Shown: in pieces, positions 12,187 through 24,355 of the stretch
How positions within the stretch are numbered: position 1 is the first letter of the stretch
Layout of the letters: every line of letters starts with the position of its first letter
NCBI GenBank assembly: GCA_021234155.1
Contig: JAJEKV010000028.1
Coordinates: 1,919,199 to 1,983,198 of the forward strand
DNA: 64,000 nucleotides
Direction: 5' to 3'
DNA from: Isoetes taiwanensis
Taxonomy: Eukaryota > Streptophyta > Lycopodiopsida > Isoetales > Isoetaceae
The notes under the pieces: model-generated
What the model was told of the DNA's origin: nothing
The model's input: the letters and a program-made list of their open reading frames with translations, nothing else
Databases searched by the model: none
Program-made: the position numbers and the translations under genes

Positions 12187-14270
12187 GTCTCTTCTTCTGC
12201 CAAGGACTCCCAGTTCACTGTCGTCCTTATGACCTCCATGCCACGGCAGTGTAGTGACGTGGATGCCGTTTATAAAAATTCTCCCTTCCCTTGCACAGAG
12301 TCAGAAAACGCGCCACATCATCCCTTTTTATTTAATTAACCTTTTCGTTGGGCATAATTTCAAAAACTAATGCACATTGGTGGATATATATTTCATTTGA
12401 GAAGGCTTGTGTTTAATGGTGAGAAGGATTGTCTAAAATATGGAGCGAATGTCAATGGTAGAATCTTGAGTAATTTGCGTGTGTGTGCGCGTGTGTGTAT
12501 GAGAGCAAATATGGTGGCACTCCCATTGCAATATAATCTACCTGAATCAAATATGCAAAGAAGACATGATAAGTCACTTAAGTTACTTGGTTTAGAGATT
12601 GCTTCAAAACTTATGCAAGATGGAAGTTTAGTTTAACATTTTACTTTTTTGTTTTTTTACTCTTGAAAGTGCATTATCTTAAGCTTATGTTTGAACATCC
12701 ACATGATGCTTGCAATTGACCGGGCATGAGTCCATGTTCTTAGTTTATGCAACTATCTACAATTTAGAGTTCCTAGAATATAAGAGAAACTTAAAAACTT
12801 TGCAAAATCGCCTTTATAGAGCCCTACCTCGGGATGAACCCAATGGTCAGCCTTCCTCATTGGAGAGGCCTTGACTGTTTGGGTAATATTAACAATTTAT
12901 GTATTGAGCACAAAAAAGAGGTTTAAAGGAAGCCAACATTGCCATGCACCTGCACGCAGGCTTATAACTAACACCAACTATAAATATACATGAAATATTA
13001 TATCGGCCATGTATTACCGAAGCAATTCGTTCTCAGCTTCAAAATACATATAGCCTTCTGAATGTAATGAGAAAAGTTTTTCCCATTGGCTCCATATAAA
13101 AGGACTTCTGCATGAGAGTTGTGACGCTTTTATGTATAATATATAATGTATAATGTATATGTATGGTTCACGCCTAAAAGAAATCCTTTTGGTCATGCAC
13201 CATGTTCGTATGGCAAAAACTATGTGAACCCCCCTTGGTCCGACCATCACCAACAAATGCTTAGCTTTGAATCCTCCCGTCCTTCAAATCCGATCAAGCC
13301 ACCAAAAAGTACAAATATTGCACGGGCAAATTACTTGCATTAACAAGTTTAGGCTAGTCACAAAGAATTTTTGGGTTATATAGTGCCATATACCTCGAAT
13401 ATGCCCATTACCCACATAAGCGACGATTTGCACTTAATGGGCACCCCAGCAAGGTAGAATATCATCACACCAAATTTTCTCAATGCTATATCTTCCATAT
13501 CTCCTTCTACGTGAAAAGGCAGAGCTGACAACCTAGAATGAAAGCTACATGATGATTATTGCAATGTGAACATGAGATAGACCTCAAAACAGGTAAGTCG
13601 ATCCAAATCCATGAATAAATTTTCCAGATAAATATATATTTTTTTTTTAAATTGAATATAGGTGGCAGAGTGTCATTAATCTAAATGCCAATATGCATAG
13701 CTAGGAACTCTTTGAAGCGAGTACAATGCCTCAAAGAGCTCCTTAGCATTGCTCCCACACCAATGGTATAGAATATACAATAGATTTGCAATTAAGTCTT
13801 TTGTTATAAGCCGAATTGTAAGCCACAATGCCAAAGTTGAATCAATCAAATTGATATAGATTATCATTTAAGGTTTCAGTTAAATTTGATTCAACATATA
13901 AGGTAAGAGGTGTGGTGGTAAATTTCTTTCCTGGCAATTAATTTTTCACTAAAATCTAGATACATCACCATTGCACAACAAAACTATCAAGGGAAACATG
14001 CTCAAACTATGTGACTTGTTTCTGATTATTTGAAATGCTCCATGGGCAAGACCTCTTAAACCATAGCTGATGAGCTATAAAAGACCGATCAAAATCTTGC
14101 CCAAACACTCAAATTACTACAGTTGGATTTCACTAATAGATTTTTATGGTAACAAACCCAACATAGTGTACATTTTAGATTTAGAACCGCGAGTAAGCAA
14201 ACAATCAGCGTGAATAATGTCCCATTGCCTTCTCCCATTAGAGATAAGGAAACTGGCACTCATGCGTCTG
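12187..14270. other. Intergenic, upstream of the METTL18-like gene
   Basis: The first 200 bases should hold the promoter of the minus-strand gene. A short GT/GC-alternating stretch lies at 12478-12500. Frames on both strands are short and AT-driven, and I recognise no domain. An AT microsatellite-like stretch (taatatataatgtataatgtatatg) lies at 13136-13160. Confidence 0.5.
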
Positions 14271-14273
14271 GAT

Positions 14274-14811
14274 TTATCTCAACAGCTTTATCGTCCATTT
14301 GGTTAAATGATAATCTACAGGCAGACCAAGCACTCTTTCATCTGGACGAAGCGGTTGCAAACAGCTGAGAATGCAATCCACCGACCTGTCAACACGCTGC
14401 TTTATTTGTTTTGTGGCGTAACACAACCCAATATTGGAATACTTGCGTTTAGAACCAGCACTTCCAGTGGAGATCTTGCCCTCCATCTGCAAAAACAAAA
14501 TTGATTGGAATTCCTTGTAGAATTCTTGTGAAATTCCCCATCTTTCTTGCGGAATTCTTGTTTGGTGAACGTTCTGGGAAAGGGAAATTTTGGAAAGGGA
14601 GGGACGGATTCATTCAAACGGAGTTCGATTTGGTGCGCCAAGAATTCCAGTGGTGGGCTGTCAGGGGATGTTCTCGCAATCATTGCAGACCTGCCACAAA
14701 AAGACAAATTGGAGAATCATGTTGTACACCCAAAATGTAGCCCAAAAAAGCACGAATTCGTCCTTTAATTCAGTACGATTCGTCCTTTCATGCTTTTATC
14801 CAAGTGTCTAA
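14274..14811. other. Overlapping short frames, no recognised product
   Basis: On the minus strand 14274-14498 reads as a lysine-rich N-terminus (SAGSKRKYSNIGL) followed by DRSVDCILSCLQPLRPDERV, which looks protein-like. Competing plus-strand frames at 14501-14811 overlap it. EcoRI-type gaattc motifs recur between 14510 and 14750. I cannot assign a function, and it may be old transposon sequence. Confidence 0.2.
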
Positions 14812-15690
14812 TGATCCTGAAAGCATATAAACTTTTAAAGTTACAAAAATACTGTGATAAGTAAACAAGTATAAATAGCTGGGCACTCACATGATATACA
14901 CATTGCATGTGTCAATCTCCCAACCATCCATCATATGCCTTACTTATCCAACAAACATGTGGTCAGCTCAAAAGAAGATTGTTGACAAAGGGGTGACATG
15001 ATCCAAGCTCTGAAACTCTCCTGTAGACCCCTCTGCACGACATGGTAAGGATATTCATGAGGTTCTCACTCATATCCTATGGCGATCTCATGTGCAATAT
15101 GCGCTAAAAGTGGCCTCAAGACTCAACCAAGTGGGTGCACGTGCCTCCCGGCCCCTCTTAGAACCCTATGCACGTAGGGGTACCTAACTCATATAAAATG
15201 CTCCTCGATGTGCCTATAGTAGGATCCCATGTCCAGCAGCTCTATCAAATACCCACCCATCTGATGATCCCCAATCCCGTGCCGATTGGGGGGTATGGTG
15301 TCATTACTCCTCCTATCTCCATATGCTAAGCATCTACCTCTACCTGCCCAAAATCACCTATATCTCTGCCTCTACCTCGATTCCTGCCTCTCCCTCTCTT
15401 CCTACTCCTTCCACTGCCACTTCCACTGGGCTCATCTGAAACCCCCGGCACACTAGGCAATGGCGAGGCCTCATCTGCTGTAGCAATCCTATCTTGTACC
15501 TCATGAAATCAAGTCGGCAGTGTTTCAAGTGAGTGTGCTCTACTCTGAGAATGTCCCATTTGATGCCTAGGTGCAAGTACACTAAGTGAATCATCTGATC
15601 CACTGGAAACACTAAATGTATGGGTAACTGAACTAGACAATACTAGGCATGAAAGATATGGCATAAAAGTAGGCAAGGGTGGACAATGGC
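14812..15690. other. Low-information region beside an acidic minus-strand ORF
   Basis: Short minus-strand frames (for example YLIELLDMGSYYRHIEEHF near 15210-15260) are broken by stops. They probably continue the transposon-like ORF at 15694-16464. The stretch 15350-15420 is a CT-rich run (cctctacctcgattcctgcc). Confidence 0.3.
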
Positions 15691-15693
15691 TTA

Positions 15694-16464
15694 TCATAGT
15701 AGATGAAATGCCACTAAATGATAAAGTAGTATGTGTACAAAGCCGGCCACTGTAGGACGTGGAAATGAAGAAAAAGTTGTTGATATACATAGTAAAATAG
15801 AAGTGGTGGGATGGGAGGTGGGAGGCGGTGGGAAAGTGGAATCAGAGGTGAGAGGCAATAGAAATGTGGGAAGGGGGGCTGACATCGGTAGGGATATAGA
15901 CGCAACGGGATGGGATATGGGAGCGCTGCTATGGATAGGCACCCTCCCAATGTAAAGATCAACATCAACAAATGTACATGGGAGGAATGAAGTATTAAGA
16001 CTTAGAAATGTGCCAACAAGTGTAGGTGAAGGGGCCATATCATCTCCCTCATCATCCATAAAAGATGAAGTTGTGGGACAAGCAAGTCCTAGCTGTGATG
16101 CATAATCTGTCATAGATCTTGTCTCCTGTATGCCCTGTATATCTGAAAAACGATGTCTAGGGCCTAGACAACCCTCCTCAATCGTGCCCTTTGGCACTGC
16201 ATGACCTGAGTCTACTATATCATCAACTACAAAATCCTTAGCTACCTCGATATTCTCAACCTTCTCAATCTTGCCGTCTGTTGCCTCTATTTGTAATGAG
16301 TCTACTAGATCATCATGTGGAACATCCTGAGCCACCTCAAGATCCTCATCCTCCTCAACATGCTCATGCCCATGTCTCCTCGTGAGCCTAGCTTCTGTCT
16401 CTCGTCTACGCGTCTCTGCCGCAGCTGCACACACATCTAATAGCCTCAGTACTTGTTCATGCAT
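15694..16464 (-). CDS. Acidic, low-complexity ORF, probably transposon-derived
   Basis: An uninterrupted frame of 256 codons starts MHEQVLRLLDVCAAAAETRR. It passes through an Arg/Glu-rich helix, then a strongly acidic stretch (HEHVEEDEDLEVAQDVPHDD), then a Pro/Ser/Thr-rich tail of about 90 residues. No enzyme motif is seen. Coding on the minus strand followed by broken frames to 15000 suggests the C-terminal part of a longer degenerate transposon protein. The composition resembles tails of plant-mobile-domain or MULE-type proteins, but this is only a resemblance. No neighbouring intact gene shares its strand. Confidence 0.35.
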   Translation of the reverse strand: MHEQVLRLLDVCAAAAETRRRETEARLTRRHGHEHVEEDEDLEVAQDVPHDDLVDSLQIEATDGKIEKVENIEVAKDFVVDDIVDSGHAVPKGTIEEGCLGPRHRFSDIQGIQETRSMTDYASQLGLACPTTSSFMDDEGDDMAPSPTLVGTFLSLNTSFLPCTFVDVDLYIGRVPIHSSAPISHPVASISLPMSAPLPTFLLPLTSDSTFPPPPTSHPTTSILLCISTTFSSFPRPTVAGFVHILLYHLVAFHLL

Positions 16465-16554
16465 CCAGTGGTCCCTTCCTTGTGGAGCAACCTGTGCTAG
16501 CTCTAGTGGTGGCAGTATCTACTCCATCTTACTCCACTCACAACAAGAGAATGG

Positions 16555-16830
16555 ACATTTAGCGACGTGGGCCTGCGGCGTACGTCGCGGCGTATTGGCG
16601 TCGCCAAATGCGCGTGACCATGCGGCGTCGTCACGGCGTCCGCGGTCCGGGAACCGTCGTCGCATCACGGCGTGTGGATGCGACGTCGACAAGTGGCGTG
16701 GCGGTCATCCGCGCCGGGTGTACCCGCGTCTACGACCGTCGTCATCGCATCGCGTCACTTTTTGTGCGGCGTGGCGTCGCGTGCGGCCATTTCGTCGCCA
16801 TGTAGCGGGGCGTCTATTTGGGCGTCTAGT
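16555..16830. other. CpG-dense block
   Basis: About 275 bases are packed with CG dinucleotides (runs such as gcggcgtacgtcgcggcg and accgtcgtcgcatcacggcg). The flanks are AT-rich. All three plus-strand frames stay open only because of this composition. No gene start is recognised on either side. Confidence 0.75.
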
Positions 16831-17099
16831 GTACTTTGTTCTTTTGGAGAACAAGGGTGGTCTTTGGCCCGAAAGTTGGTCCCCAAGGTAATGTCGATAT
16901 TGCGAGTCCATTGGAAGAGCCAAATCATGGTTTGGAGGGGAAATTGCTCGTCCATCGCGGAGCCCGTAAGAGAACTTTTGTGGCGGCATGTGAGCTCTGG
17001 AAGACTTCGGAGCTATTTCATCGTGCACCAACGCGCATATCATAGTGAAATGTTTTTCTCATGTCCGCCTTAGGCATGTTGCACCGCTGTCAAAATTCC

Positions 17100-17470
17100 A
17101 CCTTTTTTGATCGCGAAATTTTTTTAGTTATCGTTCTTTTTGCATTCATGCTTCATAAATTCGTAATTAATGCATGGTATGGAATTAAATTCTGATTTTT
17201 GTCAGTTGGCTTCTAGGTCATCCCCAGCATACAGGCAAATTTTTTAGAATTTTCGGATAAAGTTCTGATCAAATAGGTAGCATTGGAGCAGTGCAGGCGG
17301 TCATTTGTTGGGCGGTAGCAAGACATTCATAAATTCGTAATTAATGCATAGTAAGGAATTAAATTCTGATTTTTTTGTCAGCAGGCTTCTTAAGTCGCCA
17401 ACGTACATGCGGTTTTCAAAATTTCCGGACAAGGTTTAGATCAAAGTGTTTGCATTAATGCGGTAAGAAG
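17100..17470 (+). repeat. Two tandem ~175-bp monomers
   Basis: The segment beginning cataaattcgtaattaatgc occurs at 17153 and again at 17328. Downstream landmarks (gtcag..ggcttct, then ttgttgggcg) recur at the same offset of about 175 bases. The repeats stop just before the LINE at 17.9 kb and share its orientation. They may be its 5' UTR monomers. Confidence 0.65.
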
Positions 17471-18938
17471 GCGTTGTTGTTGGGCGCCGGGCTTTACACT
17501 TACCCAAGTCAAACAAGGCCAGGACCTTGCAAAGGCCGCCTCATTAGAGGGAGATTCCGAACCCAAAAGGCGAGCCACAAAAAAGTTTCGGCGACCTTTC
17601 TGGCGGCGCTCCCCCGGGAACTAAATGCGCTAAAGACCACACTCCGGATCTCGGTTTCCCTATCCGGCCGTTGAATCCGCCGTTCAAGGGCCTGGCACCG
17701 ATAAGGTCAAAAAAATCCAATATCCGTCGGAGAACTTATCAAACCCGCGAAGCGTCTGGCCCGGCAGGTGTAGAAACCAAAGTGTTTTGCCGTTTTACCT
17801 GGCTAGGGTGGGACTGGAACTTCATATATTTACAAGAGCATAAATGCAAAAAGCAGGGATGCCTACAAAGTTCTTCGCGGTAATCAATGGGCAGTACAAT
17901 GTTCTTGTGGCTGACCTCGACTTCGGCAAAGGCTGGTGTCCTTACAACATGGAGGAGGACTATTGCGGTATCATTTACTCGAGGTTGGCTTGATTTGGTA
18001 GGTGGATCATAATCAAGTGGTTTGATAAGGGGCAAGAATAGGGATTGGTGAATGTGTATCGCATGTCGACCACATCGGGGGCGCATTGTGGGCTTCTTTG
18101 CGATCAAATTCTTGAGGTTAGGTTCTCCTATTGCATGGATCATGGTGGGTGATTTTAATATGATTGAGCTTGAGCAAGGCAGGATGTGGCCTTGAGAGAT
18201 AGTCACGGGGCTTTGAATGGGAACAATGGCACAGCAATGCAAGATTGTGGCTTCATAGAAGTTAGCCGGTCCTTCAAGTTTTACTTGGTGTAATGGCTGG
18301 TTGGGTGGTGGTAGGGCATATGCAAGACATGATAGAGGCTACTATAATGCTTTGGTAGCAACCACATTTGCACTGCTCTTCATCGTGATAATTTGTTGAA
18401 TCTTTGCGATTCGACCATAATCCGAGTATTTCTCTTGCTCTCATCTTGTGGCACATCTTTGCATCTAAGACATATTTCAAAATTTGAATACATTTTTCTT
18501 GAAGGATGAGGAATTTACGGCGAGGATGTAGGCGAGGCGTGGTTCCTTTGCTTTTTTCGGCATAGGGGCATGGCGGTATTGTTGATGCTCTTCGGCTCTT
18601 TGTGAAGTATTGCTAAAGGTTGGATTAGGTGGGCGGGCTTACGCTGGCAGGAGCCTTCTATTGGCTCTTTATCAATAACTTGAGGCGTGCGGTGCATTTG
18701 CCCGTCCGGATGGTCGCGTGGAGAAGCAAATTTTGTGTAACATTAGGCGGATGGAGTTTGAGCAGGTGCACTTTGCTTTCGCGTAAAATTTGGGTTGCAA
18801 TGGTTCAGGAGGAGGGAGGCCAGGATTGCCGCGGGTTTTTCTTGAGATACCAAAACAAGAAGGCTAGTTGCATCTCTTCAGTCTCTGCAGATTCAAGATG
18901 GGCTCGTTGTTTCAGATCCAATTGAGTTTAGAGGTTTT

Positions 18939-19598
18939 TTGCACAATCACTTTTCTGCTTTCTTCACTGCTCGGCGTCTTCCCTTTCAGTCAGATTTTCA
19001 AGAGGCTTTGCTTGTTAAGGTTCATCCTATAGTCATCAATGAGCAAAGGGCCGCTTTAGAGGCTAAGATCAGCCAGAATGATTTACATGAAGCTACATTT
19101 TCTCTCAAGAAGGGCAAGTGTTCGGGTCTTGATGGCATTCCGGTGGAATTTTTCTAGGAGTACTTGGATTGGCTCGGTGCAGGTGTGTATGATGCTTTCC
19201 GGGATTTTAAAAGACAGAGGCACTTGAATAAAATCCTCAATTCTGGTTGTATCTCCCTTATTCCAAAATGTAAGGATCCCTCTTCCATTTCAGATTGGTG
19301 CCCCATTACCTTGTTGTCCTCAGTGTACAAGATCTTTGCTAAAGCTTTTGCTCAAAAGCTTTGTGGCGTGCTTACTGAGTCCATCTCTTCCACACATTCA
19401 GGTTTTTTGCCTTGCTGGTGTATCTTGAATAATGTGGTAGTAGCATATGAGGGTCTCTGTTGGGCTAGAATGCATGGTTGTCCCATTGTATACTTGAAGC
19501 TGGACTTTGCAAAGGCATATGAAGTGTTGGGGAGTTTTTACGGAGGCGGTGCCTCCCTCGTCTTGATTTTGGTGTCGGTTCGCAGCGAGGCGTTATGA
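18939..19598 (+). pseudogene. LINE reverse transcriptase, broken
   Basis: Two adjacent frames carry the RT finger and palm blocks: NDLHEATFSLKKGKCSGLDG (RT-0/1 region), then after a TAG stop at 19156-19158 LNKILNSGCISLIPKCKD, PITLLSSVYKIFAKAFAQK and IVYLKLDFAKAYE (the first catalytic Asp block). The expected YADD block near 19800 survives only as FVRYANDTFLF, in another frame at 19782, with Asn-Asp in place of Asp-Asp. The element cannot encode an active enzyme. Confidence 0.85.
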
Positions 19599-20899
19599 AA
19601 CTTCATTATTTAGCTCACTCTTGAGTTCTTTTTCAGGGGAACCATCGACATTTTTTCAAGTAGGGCGTGGCGCCCGGTACATCATCATTGCCTTTTTTTT
19701 TACAATTGCGGTGAGAGGTTCTTTCTCGGTATTCTCTCTTGCGGTGCGGGGAAGGCATCTTGCTTGGTCTTCCCATGAATAGTGGTTCGGGGAGATTTTG
19801 TCCGGTATGCAAATGACACTTTCTTGTTCTTAATGGTGATGAGCAAAATTTGCAGGAGAATGCCATTTCCTTGTTGGGCGATTTCTCTTTGGCTTACGGT
19901 ATCTTTGTGGGATGGCAAAAAGTGTGCTTGCCTTGTGGGGCCTAGACTCTTGATGCCGTCTTACGTGGTTGCATTTCCATGGAAGGTTCTTCCTCATGGG
20001 AAGGCAACTAGGCTTTCCAGGTATTCGGTTGGTATACACTCTCATTTGGGAACCCGTGGGATGTTATTATTAAGGGGTTGGAAAGGCATTTGTTACGATG
20101 GTCCCGCGGCTAAGTTATCCATGGCTGGCGTAAGCGTAGCAAAAGTCGGGTTAAGTAGCACACATGTCTATATGGCATCCATCTTGGCGGCACCATAGAC
20201 AAAGATGCGACTCATTGTTAAATCTTGTCGAAACTTTATGCGGGATGGCGAAGAAGAGGCGATGTTAAAATTAGTTGGGCAAAGTCGTTATGCCTAAACT
20301 TTGTGGGGAAATTTTGGGGATGATTCACTTTCTTCTCGGGCAAGGTGCTGATTTCTAAGTTCATATGGCGGATTCTAAATAATTTTGATAATTCCCAGTT
20401 GCGTCTCATTCACGGTCTTCTGAGGATGTGTATTTCCTTTGGCTCTCCATCCCCACTCCATATCCTAATGCCTCTCCTTTCCTCAAGGGGATGCTAGTTG
20501 CTTGGGAGACTGTGCGCACTTTGTTTCAGTTCCATGGATGGCCCACCACGAGATCCCCTGACCCGATTCTTTGGTGGATCCCTTTGGTGGCGCGACCAGG
20601 TGGATTGTCTCCTGGTCTCTTCCATCCATCCATTGACGCAACGTCGATGGCGAGCAGCGGGTGTGCTCATAATATTTACATAGTATAATGAGACAAGATT
20701 GTTGACATGGAATGAGTTCAGATTGAAGTTCCTCCTCCTTCGTTGGCGTGACATTTGGGAAAAAGTAGCTGCTACTCTTCCTCCACATCCACAAGACGTG
20801 GCTCCCCAGCTCTGGATGGTTCATGGCAGCGTTAAGGAGAAGCACCTGGTGCACTCGATGTATGTGGTCCTGCTTCATCCTGAAGTGTTGCCTGCATCG

Positions 20900-21440
20900 C
20901 CAAAGTGGCCTTTAGTTATCCCTGAGCTTCATTGGAAAGCAGTCTGGCGATGGGTATGGGATAAATTGCTCCATTCTAGGCTGTCTATCTTGTGGTGGCA
21001 GATCATTCATAGATGCGTGCGGGTAAACACTATTGTTCATAGATTTCGTCTAGAAGTCTCTGTGATCTACCCTCTTTGCATGCAGAGGAATGAGACAATT
21101 GAGCACTGCTTTTTCTTGTGTCATTATGTTCGACTTGCTTGGCAGTGGCTTTTGAGCCATTTCCATTGTGACTTGAATAGTCAGTAGGTCCTATTGTCAC
21201 TCTATCCTAGTTCTTGGGACAAGTTGGCAAAGGGGCTTTCCACTTAGCATCTGCTTGGATCATCTGGTCCATCTGGAAGAGACGAAATCTTCTCATCTTC
21301 AAGGGACAGGTCTTTTCAGATACGCAAGTGCTTAGTGATGCTTGTAGTCGCATTGTAAAGGCGTATAAGTGTTCTTCTTTAAAGGATGACATCAAGAGTG
21401 TTATTTGGGAGCGATATCTTCAGATTCACGCTTACTCATA
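20900..21440 (+). pseudogene. LINE zinc-binding (zf-RVT) and C-terminal domain, broken
   Basis: The frame at 20699-21187 contains AVWRWVWDKLLHSRLSILWW and then CMQRNETIEHCFFLCHYVRL, the C-x-E-x-xHxFxxC pattern of the zf-RVT domain found after plant LINE RTs. A stop at 21185 precedes the tail at 21214-21441 (SAWIIWSIWKRRNLLIFKGQ), which is also typical. Together these place the 3' end of the element correctly before its poly(A) tail. Confidence 0.85.
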
Positions 21441-21618
21441 GCAAACAGTTGTGCTCGTGGTGATATGTATTCTCTGTATTCTCTATTTTTCTGTATTATG
21501 TATGTGGTGGATAGCGTTGCTCTAGTGGACATCTTCTCCACTGGGTTTTGAGTCCCCCATGTACTCTTTATATTCTTTTGAATAATAAAGGTCCACGTTC
21601 ATAAAAAAAAAAAAAAAA

Positions 21619-23370
21619 ATTAAACAACAAGTTTAAATCTAAGGTAAGGTTTTTTAAATCAAAGTTTTAATGATAATAAGGTAAAGTTTTAATACTGAAT
21701 TTTAAGGGGGTTGGGATTCATGCACCCGGTATACTTGTGAAACAAAACTCGAATAGGGATCTCGAACAAGGTAGAGCAGCTCGAACATGGTAGAGCAGTA
21801 ACAAGATGGAATGAGATGAGATGAGAACAACGATTTGAGAACAATGATATGAGATTAACGAGATGAAGCACATCAATGCAAAAAACTCTGGCGTCATGGC
21901 ATGGCCCCTTCTTCAATTCCTTTTCTGCAAATGGACAGAGACCCATCATCTTGAGTCGTTGGAATGCTTTCATCCTGCTTAGTAAGAAAAAAATGGTTTG
22001 AAGCCCCAAGCAGCAATACTACAGCTCTTTCAAGAATATCGCTTGCCAGGGATATCTTGGGATCAAAAGTTTAAGAACTGAATCTTTCAAAAATCGCTAC
22101 TAATGTGGCAAATCAGAGAGATAAATTTGCATTTGCTCCTCTTACAGAGCCCAAATCCAGCAAAAAGAAAGATCTGGAACAATCTGCTGCTCGGAATCAG
22201 CAAGTTCCAAAAAAATTAAATCTACTGGTTCTAAATCCGACACTTAAATTCTACTTTTTTAAGACACAAAGCAGTTTCTGAATTAACAAGACAAATGCAG
22301 CAATCTACATACCAAGAACGAGGCAACAGCGGCACACGCTCAAAATCTTGCTCAAAATTCTCACCGGGATGAAGCATTCTTGCAATTTTGGAATGAGAGC
22401 ATAATTGAGAAAAGTGGTGCATTAAATGGAAGCGAATGTTTCTACATGCATTAGATCCTGCTGCAGATATGGAAGCATAGATGGACAAAGTGAATCCACA
22501 AATTCAAAGAAAAAGACAGGATCGATAGACTACTTTAGACTATTTTTAAGTTTGAAAGAAAACTGAATATAGTTTCAGGGCAACTGAATATAGTTTCCAC
22601 TGAAGCTTTATATAGTTTCCAGATTGAAGCTATATTAAGTTTCTCTTTTAGGGGGATAACCTCAATCGGCGTAGATAGAGTCTTCGCTTTCTTATACATG
22701 TAGTCATCGTATATTTTTTCACCTATCCAAATTTCTACCACATGTTTTTTCCTTTTTCCTTTTGATATATGGGTTTAGACAATGCCGTCTTCGAGTTCAT
22801 GTCCCGGGGAGACTCACATTTGTTGGGCGTACAATACATGTGCGTTCAACTATTGTGGGTTTTTCGACCATTTTACGTAGGTATACTTACCATGAAGAGT
22901 TTGTTTATCACTATTTGAGGTAAACTATATCTTTTGGGTTTGGATCGGAAGTCAATATACAGGGGTATTTCCGGCTGCCCTATGGACACAGATGGTATAT
23001 TCCCTTTATTGTTCGTGAATTCCTCTGGTCATGTCCATCGCAAGCACTTCCATCTTGGTGTTTAGTCCCACACCACCAGCCAGGTTGAGGCCAAACAGCT
23101 GGCCATATTTCTTGCACTTTATTATCTTAAACACTTGTCCAAAATACTGCTATGTGTGAAGAGATACCTGAAAGTTCCTTTTGTGTTGTTTGTCTCTATT
23201 TATGTAATTTGAGTTGCATGATTGTCACCATTTGTATTTTAACAAGCAAACAAATGGATAACACAACCTGGCCTTGTTATTTACTAAAGGTTAATGGGAA
23301 ATAACTTTAAATATGCAAGTGATACGTCCTCCAAGCCAAGTTGAATTTGTGCATTACACTATCGCATACT
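21619..23370. other. Intergenic with faint retroelement traces
   Basis: No intact gene. Near 22560-22640 the phrase ctgaatatagtttc recurs at short spacing. At about 23025-23135 (+) a broken frame reads LLFVNSSGH, then SQVEAKQLAIFLALYYLK, which resembles an RNase H domain of a retroelement. The support is weak. Confidence 0.35.
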
Positions 23371-23486
23371 ATGAGGCCAAGGTAGTTGACATCATGCATC
23401 AATATGACAAACAACAAGGCAACTTTCTATGAGGCCAAGATAGTTGACATCATGCATCAATATGACAAACAACAAGGCAACTTTCT
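23371..23486. repeat. 58-bp perfect-phase tandem duplication
   Basis: The 58-base unit starting atgaggccaaggtagttgac at 23371 is repeated directly at 23429 with one visible change (ggtag to gatag). No coding meaning is evident. Confidence 0.9.
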
Positions 23487-24355
23487 CGAGTACACCTAAT
23501 GGGTGGAAGGATAATTTTGCTTATCCCTTTTATTTGTTATATGACAAAAACGGCCATCCTTTTTCCACAATTCAGTTGGCAACACTTGGCACCTAGCTTG
23601 ACCTAATTGGGAGACATATTCTCACAATTACGTATTTGATTATGATTGCTAACAATAAAATATAATATATTTTCTCTACAAATATCTTTGTTCAAGTGGC
23701 GAACTTAACTTCTCTTGTATTGAGACATGACATGTGTCCACCTGTCCAAGTGGCAAACTTAAATGTACACAAATACGACTTTTGTGGTCACATGTCGTGG
23801 CCACATACAATGCAACTAATCATCTCGTTAAAGCCAATGGAAGCGTTCACATTAGTTGTTCATTCTAGTGCAAGGCTATGTGCTCCTATGGACGGAATCA
23901 TTAAATATTTACGTCTTTTATCTCTCCCCAATAACATCTCAATTTATCCTCGCACACATGCATGCACACACCAGATTAGAATACATTGTTGGTTGAAATA
24001 GTTTTCTCTTCCATCCATTTCAGTTTCATTTTCGTAACAAGTATAGGCACATTTCTTCTTGCGGTTTTGCTCTGAGCACACCATTGAAACTATCACAACA
24101 TATTTTTTATAGTATAAGTGAGGTAGTATTGTGACCCCCCAACGCCCCCCCAAAAAGAGACGAAAGATCAGTTTGATGATATGAGAAGAATAAAGGAGAT
24201 CAATTACCATTCTTTTAATATATTGCTGACACAGTTCTTCAAAAAAAAAAAAGAATAAAGGAGATCACATGCTTATGGCAAGTAGCTCCCAAATATTCTT
24301 GCAATTATCAACAAGTAGTTGTACGACGAGTAATTCTCAACCGCATGTCTAATTT
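23487..24355. other. Intergenic
   Basis: The sequence is AT-rich. The 101-codon plus frame at 23696-24001 has no recognisable motif and is not supported as a gene. A short C-run lies at 24134-24152. Confidence 0.4.

Larger units (their letters stand above)
17880..21618 (+). mobile_element. Decayed LINE with poly(A) tail
   Basis: On the plus strand, in order: endonuclease remnants near 18100-18310 (VGDFNMIE, then SSFTWCNGW); an inter-domain segment; RT pieces at 18939-19600 (KKGKCSGLDGIPVEFF, ISLIPKCKDPSSISDW, VYLKLDFAKAYE); and a C-terminal zinc-binding domain at 20900-21187. A 3' UTR and poly(A) at 21603-21618 follow, preceded by aataataaaggtccacgttc. Stops and frameshifts break every domain. 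Size and order fit a nearly full-length plant LINE lacking a recognisable ORF1. Confidence 0.85.

Noticed and set aside
22535-22741. Minus-strand frame with a copia-like KTLSTPIEVIPL phrase
   Set aside because: Only one short phrase resembles a copia protein, and the region is dominated by short tandem repeats.
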